A stretch of DNA of 64,000 nucleotides from Amoebophrya sp. A120. Taxonomy: Eukaryota; Sar; Dinophyceae; Syndiniales; Amoebophryaceae. The position numbers were made by a program, and so were the translations under genes. The stretch lies in NCBI GenBank assembly GCA_905178155.1, contig CAJINV010000013.1:548344-612343 (forward strand). Direction: 5' to 3'. Below, in pieces: positions 34,901 through 46,059 of the stretch. The notes beneath the pieces are model-generated. The model worked only from the letters and a program-made list of their open reading frames with translations, did not search any database and was not told the DNA's origin. The number at the start of each line of letters is the position of its first letter. Positions within the stretch are counted from its first letter, which is position 1.

Positions 34901-36605
34901 TTATCGGCCAGCAGTAGATCCCCGACGCTCCTACCCAGCCGACTGGCAGAGTTCCTCGTCACGTGGCGTGGGAGTTGATGCGGCTGAAAACGTCGAGCAA
35001 GAAAGTAGAATCATCGCTCGATCGAGATCTGTGTCACGATCAGCACCTGATGATACAACAACTAGTGCTGGCGTAGTTCCTTTGCAACGGCCCCCGTTCT
35101 TGAACCAGAATGCAGCTGCCGGCGCCGATCCCCGACGAAAAGCGGAGGGATCAGCCCTGATTGCCGGGAGCGGGTGGAATGATCGGTCCATGCAGGCCCA
35201 CTCGGCGCAAGTGGTGGAGGAGCACGCACCGCCGATGCCGCCACCTCCGCGGTCCCGATTGTCGACCGCGTTACACCTGTATCTGCCCCTGAAAGAGATG
35301 TACGGTGACCGGATTTTCCAGTCCCTCCGCTCCGAGTTCCACATGTCCCGGCACGAGTGGAACACGGTGGTGTTTACCGCGGTGCACCGGGAGCACACCC
35401 GGTTAGAGAAATACCTGCCGAAAATCGAGGAGCTGATGCGGGACCGGAGCGGCGGCGAAGAACAACTTCATGAGGACAAGAAGCAGCACGAGGCGCTCAC
35501 CCACAGCTCCTCGGCGAAGCTCTCCATGTCGGGAAAGAGCGAGCGAAAAGCGGCCTCGTTTGACTCGGTCACCCTCTCTATCCTGAGTAAAAACGTACCC
35601 ACACCATAGTCAAGATGGGGAATCGGCTAGACAAATCCACAAGTTTTGGCTGTTTTGCATGACAAATTTGGACTCGTAGTGTAGTGCTGTTTGAGCTAGC
35701 TCAGCAGCATCACAGATCTAGCATACCATGCTGATTGGAGCATGACAACTTGCAAAACACGACTAGAAAATGCTTCTCATGGGGCGCCGCATGAGAAACA
35801 TTTTCAGCATGCAGATTTGCATTACAACTCTGGTGTGGGTACGTTTTTACTCAGGATACTCTCCGCCCTGGCGCACGTGATGGTGGAGCGGCTCCGCAAC
35901 CTCAGTAAGGCGGACGCGCTATCCTGAGTAAAAACGTACCCACACCAGAGTCAGGATGAGGATTTTGCAACACAAACCTAGGAGTTTTGTGAGTCACGCA
36001 TGACAAGTTGCAGTCCGTAGTGTAGTGCAGGTTCGCAAGGCCAGCTGCATCAGAAATCCATCTGCTCATCCTGTTTACAGCATCACAAATTCCACCAACA
36101 CGACTAAAAATGCCTCTCCTGGCGATGCGCATTACAAATGTTCCTGTCATTGCAAATCTGCATGACAACTCTGGTGTGGGGACGTTTTTACTCAGGATAC
36201 GCGCTGATCATCGAGAAAAACTTGATCCTGGGCTCCATCGAACGGGAGGCCTTGGACATGCGGTACATGAAAATGGAGCGGATGCTGAGCCGAATGCTCT
36301 CCGCCCTCGACATCCAGTACGACGATGCCAAGGAGAGAAAAGCGCAGGAAATCGCTGCCGCGTGCGTAAAAGAGTCAGGGACAGGAGGCGGGGTTGAAAC
36401 CAATGCGGAGGATGGCGCGGACGAGGAAAACGCGCTTTACCGGCTGCAGGCCGTCCAGGGGGGCACGAACGCCTACGGGGACCTCATCAAGGACCGCGCA
36501 AATGCTCAGGTGAGCGGCGTGCGTGCGCGGGTTTCGAGTATGTTTGGTCGCATCGTCGATCCCCGGGCTTCGGTCGGACAGGGGGCAGCCGAGCCCGCGG
36601 CGTGA
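31921..36605 (+). CDS. Single-domain voltage-gated cation channel
   Basis: Exons inferred: 31921-32487, 32840-33390, 33689-35578, 35864-35920, 36206-36605 (1,154 aa). A hydrophilic N-terminus precedes an ion-transport domain: S1 (AFVLILATYMVFL, about residue 360), S2 (DFFFFVCFLSDTVLR), S3 (MLDVAVLIEHFSSLI), S4 with spaced Arg (LRIMRFGRLMRW, about 462-473), S5 (MLLLFMAVEIICVAALIML), a pore loop (TILALNQMIFTDSTFAIL, about 540-560) and S6 (LTGAIMITNQLIGIATDAM). A long cytoplasmic tail follows, ending in a helical segment IEREALDMRYMKMERML. One six-helix domain implies a tetramer, as in bacterial Nav or CatSper-like channels. The pore lacks an obvious acidic selectivity ring, so ion preference is unclear. 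All four introns are introners. Confidence 0.78.
32488..32834. mobile_element. Introner, family D
   Basis: Left TATCCACTAGAAAC then CTTCTAGCATAATT; right end reverse-complemented reads TATCACACAGAAAA then CTTCTAGCATAATT, a perfect 14-bp inner TIR block. Flanks CCTGG (32483-32487) and CTTGG (32835-32839). Excision of 352 bp joins AAVTW to PLRKEHP in phase 0. Confidence 0.72.
33390..33682. mobile_element. Introner, family A copy 4 (diverged interior)
   Basis: Left TATCCACTGCAAATATG then TCTGGGTCTGGAAC; right ATCCAGACCCGGACATA to CATTTGATA. TSD GTTTC at 33385-33389 and 33683-33687. Excision of 298 bp joins MVFL to GTYDDES, inside the S1 segment of the channel. The interior no longer aligns clearly with other A copies, so orientation is not assigned. 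Confidence 0.85.
35579..35858 (+). mobile_element. Introner, family B copy 2
   Basis: Ends TATCCTGAGTAAAAACGTAC and its inverted copy ending CTCAGGATA. TSD CTCTC at 35574-35578 and 35859-35863. Length 280 bp. Excision of 285 bp joins SVTLS to ALAHVMV. Only 61 bp separates it from copy 3. Confidence 0.9.
35920..36199 (+). mobile_element. Introner, family B copy 3
   Basis: Same ends and same length (280 bp) as copy 2, same orientation, TSD CGCGC at 35915-35919 and 36200-36204. Interior shares CGTAGTGTAGTGC and GCATGACAA blocks with copy 2 but has many substitutions, so the pair is not a recent tandem duplicate. Excision of 285 bp joins SKADAL to IIEKNL. Confidence 0.9.
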
Positions 36606-37103
36606 AGTAGATGGTAGGAGACGAGCGGAAGTGGACGAAAGGCCTTACTTACAACCATGTAGTTCAACATCAATATCCTTTTATTTTCTTCTATTCGTCC
36701 ATCTGTAAAAACTTTTTACATTATGGCAAACGAGAGTTGCCTCCTCGTCGAGGTCGAATCCATTGTTTCTGAGAATTGATGTGGTGCCAAGGTGGACGAG
36801 GAGGAGGTTCTGAATTACTCGCGAGCCCCGACGAATTGTTCTGTGGAATCCAATTTTATTTCTGTAGTATTTTTTGTGTGGAAGTATATGTATTCGATGA
36901 AAACAATGCGAAAACAGGCTGTGGCACTGGTGATCAACAAGGCGAATGGTCTTCGTGTTCAACTGAGTTCATTTTATCGTTGTGACGCAGGTCGTTTTGA
37001 ACCTGGTATTATGTTGAGCTGGCAGCTTCAGCATCATGTGCGAGTGGTAGAACTAGATAAAAAAGTCAAAACAAGGTTCATGTAGTTGAGTAGTTTTGAT
37101 CTC
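36606..37103. other. Intergenic
   Basis: Short open frames only; nothing assignable. Confidence 0.5.
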
Positions 37104-37589
37104 ATGCGGAAAATGCCATCGTTTCAAAAGGCCCCCGCAATTCTGCTGTTTTTCTTTCTACTTTGCGGCCAAGATGAGTTTCATTTTGCCACCGCGCTGC
37201 AGCTTACGCTAGGTCGGCATCGAAGAGTGCAAAAATTGGGGAAACTCGCGACTCGGGTGCAACAGAGGAAACTAGCATCTTCCCAGAGAACAGGACCGAT
37301 GCTGTCGCAGTTGCCCGCTTCGTCCAAAAAGCGCGACTGCTTCTCGCGCTCCTGCGACCTTTTTTTCCGGGACATGAGCGTCGCGGCCGAACTGCCCGCC
37401 CGCCGGGCGCGGGACTGCAACGACGACACGGGGCACATTGTTGGGATGGTGGAGGCCGGTTTACGTTTCGGACTGGCTATCCCGCTGTTTGTCTGGGACT
37501 GCGCGTGCGGGGCGGTTTCGCATGTCGTCGGGCTGAACACGCGCCGACGCTACGGGCTGACGGAGTGGGGCAGAAATTGCGCTTGCTGA
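37104..37589 (+). CDS. Small protein with N-terminal signal peptide, unknown function
   Basis: 161 aa from ATG 37104 (alternative 37113). A strong hydrophobic core APAILLFFFLLCG near residues 11-23 suggests a signal peptide. The mature part is basic, has several Cys (CFSRSCDLF, DCNDDTG, WDCACGAV) and a second hydrophobic stretch GLRFGLAIPLFVWD. No family recognised. Codon use resembles the neighbouring genes, and nothing suggests transfer. It could also be the first exon of a longer gene; no convincing donor seen. Confidence 0.5.
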   Translation: MRKMPSFQKAPAILLFFFLLCGQDEFHFATALQLTLGRHRRVQKLGKLATRVQQRKLASSQRTGPMLSQLPASSKKRDCFSRSCDLFFRDMSVAAELPARRARDCNDDTGHIVGMVEAGLRFGLAIPLFVWDCACGAVSHVVGLNTRRRYGLTEWGRNCAC

Positions 37590-38732
37590 GTCCTCCGCTG
37601 CATCGCGGAAAGCTGTCCTACCGCGGCCATGCCGGAAAGGGAGAAAACGAGAATAGTGATATATTGCAGGAGTTGTTCGTCTTCGAGCTTGAGCATGTGT
37701 TTCGTCTTGTCCTGTAGAAAAAAAAATGGGGTAGCTGAACAAGATTTGATTTACTTCATAAGTTTGTTCATGGTATGAAAATTGGTTTGCCCTTGCCGCC
37801 TCATTCCACCCGTAGCATCCTCTTCTTGTATGTAAGCGGTGCAATATCAAATTGACAATGTCGCGATTCGATCTTTCGTTGTATGATAGATAGATTCATC
37901 GTCATCCAGCCTTCTCTGGCTCCTGAAAACGAAAAGATGTGGTTTCTGAAAGTACAGCTACAGAGAGAGACACATCACAGACAACATACACCCAAATTAC
38001 CAGCGATGTAGGAGAATTACTGAGAATGAGTTACTAATATCTAACTTGCTGGTTATGGTTTTGCATCGACGCTGAATTTGACGTGTTTCTGTGGCCCATG
38101 AATTACCTAGCATGTTTGAGCCCTTTTTGTGAACTTAACATTTTGTGGTTTGCAAAATGCAAAGACAACAAGCATCCTTTAATGAACAAACGAGGCCACT
38201 ACATCAACGTGAGAGGTTTCAACTTGGTTTAGTTAATCTTGTTCCGTATTTCCGTCTGGTTTTATTCTGTGTTTCACCAGTTCCCCCAAGCGCAAAAAAG
38301 TCCTTGGTTTTTTTAAAGAATGCCTGTATCTTCCTTTCTTAGGCATTCGTTAAATCGTTCTGCCAGGTTGATCACTTGTTGTCTTAGTTGCGGTGTCTTT
38401 CCACGGACGCAGCGCAAAAGATGTTCCAACGTGATAATATTTGCTTTTTGGATGCCCACCTTCCTGCGTTTGCATCAATTACATATACATGTTTCACCTT
38501 GCAGCCCTTACCTTGCGTTCCTTATGTCATTTTCATTCTTTCTGTACTTTCGACTGAGCCCTTTCTTTGCAGCCTACAACTAAATAAGTAAATCACATTC
38601 CCATTCGCAATTATGCGCATGACAATACCGAGCCCAATACGCTTCTATGTTGAAGACACGGGATAGAAAGTTTCTTCTATCGCTTCACATGGATCATCCT
38701 GCGAATGATTTCATTATCATATTGTAATATTG

Positions 38733-38749
38733 AGCCATTTTGGCTCAAG
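38733..38749 (+). other. Partial match to the dinoflagellate spliced leader
   Basis: AGCCATTTTGGCTCAAG is identical to the last 17 nt of the conserved 22-nt dinoflagellate spliced leader. The five leader bases upstream do not match. It is followed by CAGCG, not by a GT donor, so it is not a spliced-leader RNA gene. With the two bases before it, it forms a palindrome (TTGAGCCATTTTGGCTCAA). A relict from reinsertion of a trans-spliced mRNA is one reading. Confidence 0.55.
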
Positions 38750-38975
38750 CAGCGACCACAACTACATCCAACATTTTTGTCAACTAGTAGCTGATATTTT
38801 TACACAGAAAGAACAAGAAGCTGTAGTATAAGAATGTTGGCGGGTCTTGTTTTTCATTTCAGCGACAGCGACGAGGGTTTTAATAAAAGGCTTTCATTTT
38901 TTAATAAAACAGATCAAAACACATGCGTTGTTGAGAACGGATACTACCCCTTTCCAAATCAAAACACATTAGGAC

Positions 38976-39001
38976 CCGGGGGGACAGGAAGAGCCCCCCG
39001 G
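38976..39001. other. Strong GC hairpin
   Basis: CCGGGGGG and CCCCCCGG form an 8-bp perfect stem around a 10-nt loop. It stands just downstream of AATAAAA-type sequences (38883-38920) and could mark a transcript end or a small structured RNA; nothing distinguishes these. Confidence 0.4.
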
Positions 39002-39971
39002 TAGCGCTAGAAAGACGTACTCACATGGGTGCACACATAAGGACGTTGAAAAAGAAACACACACACGCACACACGTCGGTCAAAAAACAGAAACAATATG
39101 CGTCCTGCACAAACTGCCCTGACTCACTCACCGGGTGGATGCGCCACCGAGGTCCGTCGCTGCAGTAGCTTAAATAATAAATAATAAAAAGAAAAATATA
39201 GAAATAGTAGCGGCAAAGCTATCTGTAGTGCTTTCCTGGTAGAACAGCCGCGCCACGCCGCTGAGCGGGAGACGGCCTGTCCAGTGAGTGAGTGCCCCGT
39301 CAACTGCTCGCCGGGGCGCTGCGTGGAAGAGCAGCGTCGCCGCATGTCGAGCCGGGGAACTAGTTTGCTTTCGATTGCCTTTTTATTTTTTAAGTTCCCC
39401 GTCATCTCAATTCCCCCTTAACTTGCCGCCTTACTCTTCACGGACATGGGGGATGACATCAGCGCGTAGAACGGTTTGAACCAGACTCGGGCTACAAGGC
39501 CACAGGTAAACTATCCCAGTGTCTTCCGGCCGGCCTTGACGCAATCTGACTACTAAAAGCCTCGCGGTAGCTGGGGGGCGTTCTAGTCTTCGGTCTAGTT
39601 CGTCGCCCTCTACCAGGCCTGTACTACCTGAAAGCAGAACTTCGGCTAGGGCAACAAGATCACATCAAGCAGCATCCGCGAGCAGCATCCGAACCGAGAG
39701 TAGTCAGCCGGGCCATTTCTGAAGGCGCTGCGAGGTGGGCGGAGAGGCATCACGCTAGCAGTTGGACGGGAGCAAGGCCAGCGTTCTTCTGTGTGATGTT
39801 CGTCGTATACTGTCCTGCCTAGTTCAACTATGTAGGTTATCTCTCTCTCTCTCTTCTATGTTGAAGACACGACAGATCGTTTCTATCGTACCATTTTCTT
39901 GTTCACGCACTCTCTTCACTTCACGAGGCAATCTTCTTTGTCCCAGCGAGTACAGAAAATGCGTCTTCACC

Positions 39972-42900
39972 ATGATTCGGCTTTTTGCAGCGACGTCGTT
40001 TCTCGCTCTGCTTTTCTCAGCTCCGACGAGGATGATCGTACATGTGGGGGCGGAGGACCCACTGGCCGGAAAAACTGCAACGACGGTCTCTTCACAGCAA
40101 ATAAGCTCAAGAACAACCTCAAGCGACGCCGACGACCAAGAGCAGCCGCTACCACCATTACCCGAACTCGTCGAGCGATATTTTCGAGCACAAGAAGCAG
40201 GGAAACAGCCGCACAAGGAGCAGGGAAACAGCCGCACAAGAAGAACTGGAGCATTAACTGCTTCCTCTTCTACGGCAGCGCCATCTCGACAGACCGAATC
40301 TCAAGCCCTTCTCCAGCGTGCTCCGAAGCGAATTGGGTACGTGCTGGACCGGAAGGAATTCCAGGCGCAACTCGACTTGGGCAAGCGTTACCTGGAGGGG
40401 GAGCTCCAGGACCCAGACGTGTTTCCCATTCCGCAGTTCCAATCGGCCTGGGAGCAAGTGAAGGGAGTGATTCTGGAGGACGTTGTGGAGGGAAGACTGC
40501 TCTCAGTTCTTTCATCTAGTACGACTCTTAGTCATCATCAAGAACATCAGCGGGAGAACGCAGTGTCGGCGAAAATGAACCTCGGACGTCGTCAAGATGG
40601 CACCACCACGGAAAGTAGAACTTCCAGGAAAAATATGGCGAACTTGCTATTTAAAAAGCTGTTCTTCGCGACCGAGTCCGAGGTTGCTGGATTATCTTCA
40701 AGGAAAACAAGAGACATCTTCACAGACATCACAGGAGATGATGAATTCAAGCCAACACGAAGAAAAAGTGACGGGTACGTGCGTTTCGAGATTCAGCAGT
40801 TGTGCGAGAATGACCCGCCGGACAAGCGCGCGGCGGAGTTCATCACTTCGAAAGTGCACACGTATCAAAAGGAAAAATCCCCCCTCCCAATATCAAAACG
40901 GAAATCTGTGTTGCAGATTTGTTGTCACAGATTAGCTTTGTTATGCTACACGGGAAAAGCAAAAGATCCGGACTGTAGTGCTGGGTGGCGTGGGGAAGCC
41001 TTGCATCTTCAGCATGATAGGAGGCAGCTGAGAGTGGGAAACAGCATGACAAATTGCCTGCAAACGAGGCCACGACTGCGGCTCTTGGCGGTCTAGCATG
41101 ACAAGTCGATTTGTGACCTCAAATACAGCATCACAAATTTCGTTTTCGATATGGGGAGGGGGGATTTTTCCTTTCGATAACACGGACAACTACTACATGG
41201 GCGCGATCTATTTCATAGTCTCGGATTCCCACCAGTTTGGCACCACCATGTTCCACCATGCGGACGACGAGGTGGGGTTTGTCGCGGAACCCTTCGCCAT
41301 CTACCAGATGGACTGGACCGGGTTCCACTCCTCGAAGCCGTTTTGCAGCAAAAGCGTAGTTGGAGGCGGGAATTCTGTGAAGATCATGATGCCGGGGTGG
41401 ACAACTTCTGTGGAGATGGTAAAGGGAAAAAGTGCTGGTAGGAACAACCACAGAGGCTATTATTTGATGAACAAACGCGGCGACAAGAAGATTTCCTCTG
41501 CACCAGCACGACAGCGAAATAAACTACAAACTTCGACACGGAAAAATATTTATCCTGCAGCCTCTTCCGCTTTATCACCCTGCGTCCGCACTTTTTTCCG
41601 CGTTTGGTTCTACCACCCTGTTCTGTCGGTTTTGAACTACAATATCCACCCACTGTACTTCAAATACCTGCAGAAACTGCCGGAAACCAAGCCGCGGTGT
41701 CCGGCGTTGCGAGACAGAAGTTTGTCCAGCTCCTGCTTTCTCCCCGTACTGGAGAAAGACAGCGAGCTGGACCAACACCGGTCCCACTGCCACATCTGTT
41801 GCAATTTAAATACCGAGATCGGCGACGCGGTGGGCTGCTGGAAACATTTGTCGAATTTGGAGCCAGCTGCAAGTAGGAACCTGTCGTGGGAAGCCTGCTG
41901 CGCGGAAGACGACGTCGTAGGTTCGTCTATGCTACAACCTAGCACAAATACGGAGGACACGGTGAAGAATGAGCTTGTAGATGAACGAAGCGGAGCGGGA
42001 GCCGGAGCCACAACGTCGCGCCCACCTACGACGTCGTCGTTGTTCATCCCGTCGTATACAACCGGTGACGCCTACTGGGGCCACGACTATTTTCTCTCGT
42101 CGCAACAGGTAGACTCCGCAGCCCAGTGTTTGCAGTTGTGCGTGGAAAGCGGCAACCTGTGTGGCGGGTACACGTGGATCAAGCAGAACTCTGATGGTGG
42201 AAGCACGTCTACACCCAACGAAGAAATGATAAATCCAGAACAACATGCAAGTCAACAGCACGACCTGGACCTGCCCCCGACGTGGCAGAGCACCATTCTG
42301 CCTGCGTCGCTGATTTTGGAGTTGCGTGGGCTATGTTTACTTCGCGGGGATATTCCGCTTGCGAAGGAAATGGAGCGGAATTTCTTGGCAGGCTGTGGTG
42401 GTGGAGCTGCTCCAGCTCCACCGACATTCGGTGCGATGCCGGACATTTTTCTTCACGTTTTCCGTAGTAGAGGGATGGTTTCGGGGCTAAGGAAACTCGC
42501 TCTACACGATTCCGGATCCGGCCAGCACGAAAACATCAACTTCGAATTATTCGACAATTGCGACGTGAACGCCCAGATTTTTGACTCTATTGCGTTTGTG
42601 TCATCAGCGAACGAATGCGAACAGAAATGCATCGAGCACGGTAGTACTGCAGGACGTCACAATCACAAATCCGATGAAGGCGGTAGTCTCCTCGACGGCA
42701 CATCACCAGAAGCGAAAGACGCAAATGAGCAGGAGATGAGCACAACTTCGAAAGCATGTAAAAGCTACACCTACATCCTCCCGGAGTTCGATGGGGATCC
42801 CTGGTCGCACTTCAGTACGCAGTTTTACGACAAATTTGTACAGAAGCGGTGCGTGTTGAAGACGAGAAGAAATAGTGAAGATGCTTGGAAAAGAACTTCC

Positions 42901-45900
42901 ACAGCCGCTACTGCTCCTGCTGCTGCTGCTGATCCCATTTCTGGTGGACAAGGTGCGGACAGAGTCAGAGATAGAACTTCTGACAAAGAAGTTTTGTTAC
43001 AGCACCGACACAGCTTTCTACCCGACAACGATTTTGTCATTGTACCGAACTCGGTTTCGGGAACGCGGGAGGAACACACGGGAATCCTTGTACCGACACG
43101 GATCCTGTTTGCTGGTCCTCGTGGTGGTTCAACAGAACAACAAGCAGTAAGTGCTACTAGTGCTCCGTCCGAGTTCGAAATCGGATCCACTTCTGCTGCA
43201 AGAACTAGTACTTTCTCGCAGTGGTGCTTCTTTGGAGACCGACTAGTTTTTGAGTTCGCTCCTCCCGGTGTTTTGCTGGAGTCGATAGCGGTCACGTTTG
43301 CACAGCCACTGATGGTTGCTTTACGTCGTAAAAATGCTCCTGCTCGGCATGGGGGCAGTGGCAGCGCAGAGGACAATGGTGCGAACATAACCACAGAATC
43401 GTCCGCCGATGCTAGTATCTTCGCATGGAACCACCAGTGGAGCTACGAACTTCTCTTCTCAAGAACAACATCAAAAGTTATAGGCGATCGCGCAACTGCA
43501 ATAGTACAGCCCGAGGAACAGTCTGGTGACAGCACTACATCATATTCTGACGCTGCTCCGGAAGACGAAGATCTTGCACGATTGTCTAATACCGAGTCCT
43601 GTGGAACCGAATCCTCTTCTTACTCCAACGTCGCAAAGTTTGTTTTTGGGAAAAACCGGTGCCCGAAACTGTTCTCTGAACACCGAGAGGGCGTGGTTAG
43701 GTTGGAATTCAGGAATCGGAGTGCTGTTACTGAAAAAGACAATAGCGTCGATATTGATAGCCACGACGGGCTGCACAAAGAAGATGATACGAAAAATTCG
43801 AAAGTGAAAGGTCTGGGTTTTTGTGCGGTGGAGTTTCTCGGAAGACCCGTCGCTGGCGAGGAGACAGACCGACACGCAAAAACAGCAGAGTCGAGATCGA
43901 GAACTACACGACTCTTCGATGCGATAAACCAAAATTTGGAACTCGAACTGCAAGAGCCACGGTTGTTGCCGTGGTTGCCGAAGGAGAAACAAGTAAAGCA
44001 AGAGAGGACAACTACATCTCCGTCTCCTTCTCCACTACAAGAGAAAAGCACAGTGTCCGCAAGTTCTGTTAACCAATATCCGCCCTGCAACGAGGAGCTG
44101 ATCGGGCGCAGTTCGTTTTTCAAATTGCACTACGACACGGAGCAGATTCGCATGGCACAACTAGACTGCGAACTCACTTCCAACAATCACTACGAGTACA
44201 TGGACACGCAGTTAGTCATGAATAACATGTTCAGCTTCAACCTGGCCATTTATCAGAGTGCACAAGAACTCGGCGTAGCCCTCGTTTGTCATGCAATATC
44301 GGAAATCCTGTGGTGTGGCTTCCACTCCCTGGCGTGCGTGTTGGCACTGTTTGCATCACAAGTTCGGAAGCCGAATAAACGTCACTACAGTTGTCGGCGC
44401 GTGATGATGAACTTGTCATGGACGGGCCCCACATGTGCTGGAGCTGGACTGGTGCTTGTATTGCTGTTAATGCCATATTAGCATACAAATGAGCAGGGGG
44501 AGAACGAAGGAGTTGTGTACTCTCGTCATACCAGTTGCTTTCCGAAGACGTATCAAGACTTGGACCCGCTCGACACAGAGACCTACTGCTCACTGGAGTC
44601 TATTTTAAAGAAATACTACCGCGACGTCGGCGCGAAGTGCGAGTCACTGCGGATCATGAGCAGGCAGCGGTTTTGGCCCCACCACCACTTCGGAGTAGGC
44701 GACGGGGGTCCTCGTGGAGGTGCTAGTACCTCCTTTCACCCAAAACTTGATTTCCTTATCGCGGGCTTTGCCCGGTCGGGCTCCACGACGGTAAAGGCAA
44801 ATTTGGCGAAAAACTACGCGGAGAAAATATCGATGGGCGAAGAGCTGTTGTCTTTCAATTGGCCGCCATTGCTGCGGTTGCATGACGTCAAGCAGTTTCG
44901 AGAAGTGCTCTTCTCCGCTGATGTGGATCATAGAAGTTCTGCATCCACCGGGCATCAATTTGGTGGAGGCAATAATAAAGCCGGAGAAGCGCTTGTTTCC
45001 TCATCCCCTCGTCGTCTGATCGGCTTCAAGTCGGAGGCTTTCGCTTTTTCCCGTCACGTGGAGCTGGTCTGCAAAGCCTTTCCAGAGATGAAGCTGATCT
45101 TTGTGATTCGCGAGCCGATGGAGTGGCTACAGTCCGTGTTCAACTACCGCGTCCATCTCCGCTGCGCCATGGAGGGCATCGGCAGTTCTGGGTGCAGCGA
45201 CAACGAGATGGACGCTTTCCTGCAGATCGCGCGGGGTGAGCGTGAGTTTGAGGATTGCGGCCGGCGATTCGGGAAATACGCGGACATTTTGACAAAGGAC
45301 GTGTTTCCGTTTTGCGGGGAGGACCGAGTTTTGTTGTTGGAGTTCGAGTGGCTGAAAAGTGATCCGGTGACGTTCTTCCAGCAGATCGAACTGTTTCTGG
45401 GGATAGAAGAAGCCATAAAAGAAGAAAAAGCAGATGATAATGTTGAAACAGGCGAAGGCCAGGGGGATGATGAACATGCGGAAAAAGAAGAACTGCAACC
45501 GCAACAGCCGCGTGCAGCCGGCCCAAGAAAACAGCGCGCCCGCGTGTTGGAATCGCGCAACGAGTACGATAAACACGCCTACAATTATGTGGTGCGGAAC
45601 ATTTTTTGCGACGATAAAGAATTCAAATCGTCAGAAGAGCTTGCCAAGGAAGATGGTGAGATTTTTGATACCTTGCGAGAATATTACTACGGCGGTGGAA
45701 AAAATGATAGGGGAGACAACGCATCTTCTGATAAGCCAGATGAAGCGGAATTTCCTGGAGATGAAGGTGAGAGAAATGGTGGAAAAAGTAGGTATAGTCA
45801 AGGCAGTCAAGGCAGCACGAGCATCGCGACTTTGGTGGAACGCTCGCAAGACCGGCTTATGGAGATGGCGCGAGCGGCAACAGCAAAGACAAGAAGAAAT

Positions 45901-46059
45901 GTTGATGGGGGACAAGAACAGCCTGCGGTTCGAAGATTTTCTGTCTCGGATAAAATCAGATACGGGGTGACCCGGAGTAAAGAGGCTTGCTTTGGCTTTT
46001 GGAACGTCAACAGCACCGGGGCGTTCCGCGTTGTGGACAAAAAGTCTTGGGAAACATAG
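39972..46059 (+). CDS. Secreted or Golgi-type protein with PAN/apple-like modules and a C-terminal sulfotransferase domain
   Basis: Exons inferred: 39972-40862, 41185-44248, 44534-46059 (1,826 aa). The start is chosen because CACCATG leads straight into a signal peptide (MIRLFAATSFLALLF). Middle: an uncharacterised region containing YMGAIYFIVSDSHQFG, a Cys-rich segment CHICCNLN/CWKHL/WEACC, then two PAN/apple-like modules (AAQCLQLCVESGNLCGGYTW, about residue 600; ANECEQKC with CKSYTYILPE, about 760-820). C-terminus from about 1,385: a sulfotransferase fold with the 5' PAPS loop LIAGFARSGSTTV and the 3' phosphate-binding segment LIFVIREPMEWLQSVFN. Sulfotransferases of this type sulfate carbohydrates in the Golgi lumen, so the PAN-like part may bind the glycan; that is inference. 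Both introns are introners. Confidence 0.72.
40863..41179 (+). mobile_element. Introner, family C copy 1
   Basis: Left TATCAAAAGGAAAAATCCCC, right GGGGATTTTTCCTTTCGATA. TSD ACACG at 40858-40862 and 41180-41184. Excision of 322 bp joins SKVHT to DNYYMGA in frame. Interior shares with copy 2 the blocks TAGTGCTGG, CATCTTCAGCATGA and GGGAAACAGCATGACAAAT. Confidence 0.9.
44251..44530 (+). mobile_element. Introner, family F copy 2
   Basis: Left TATCAGAGTGCACAAG; right GTTGTGTACTCTCGTCATA. Flanks CCATT (44246-44250) and CCAGT (44531-44535), 4 of 5. Excision of 285 bp joins FNLA to SCFPKTYQD, linking the PAN-like part to the sulfotransferase part. The left 15 bp equal those of the LINE-bearing copy at 14573. 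Confidence 0.75.

Larger units (their letters stand above)
37590..39971. other. Long intergenic region, 2.4 kb
   Basis: No supported coding region. It holds the spliced-leader-like sequence (38733-38749), a GC-rich hairpin (38976-39001), a CA/CG repeat near 39058-39076, and a GC-rich tract from about 39210 to 39760 that stands out from its AT-rich surroundings and might be a non-coding RNA or 5' leader of the next gene. A CTCTCT run precedes the next start (39840-39853). Confidence 0.5.

Noticed and set aside
38729-38760. Spliced-leader RNA gene
   Set aside because: Only 17 of 22 leader bases match and no GT donor or Sm-like site follows the CAAG.
44515-46059. Sulfotransferase as a separate gene starting at 44515
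   Set aside because: The open frame there begins with GTG inside the right terminus of introner F2; removing the introner joins it in frame to the upstream PAN-like exon.
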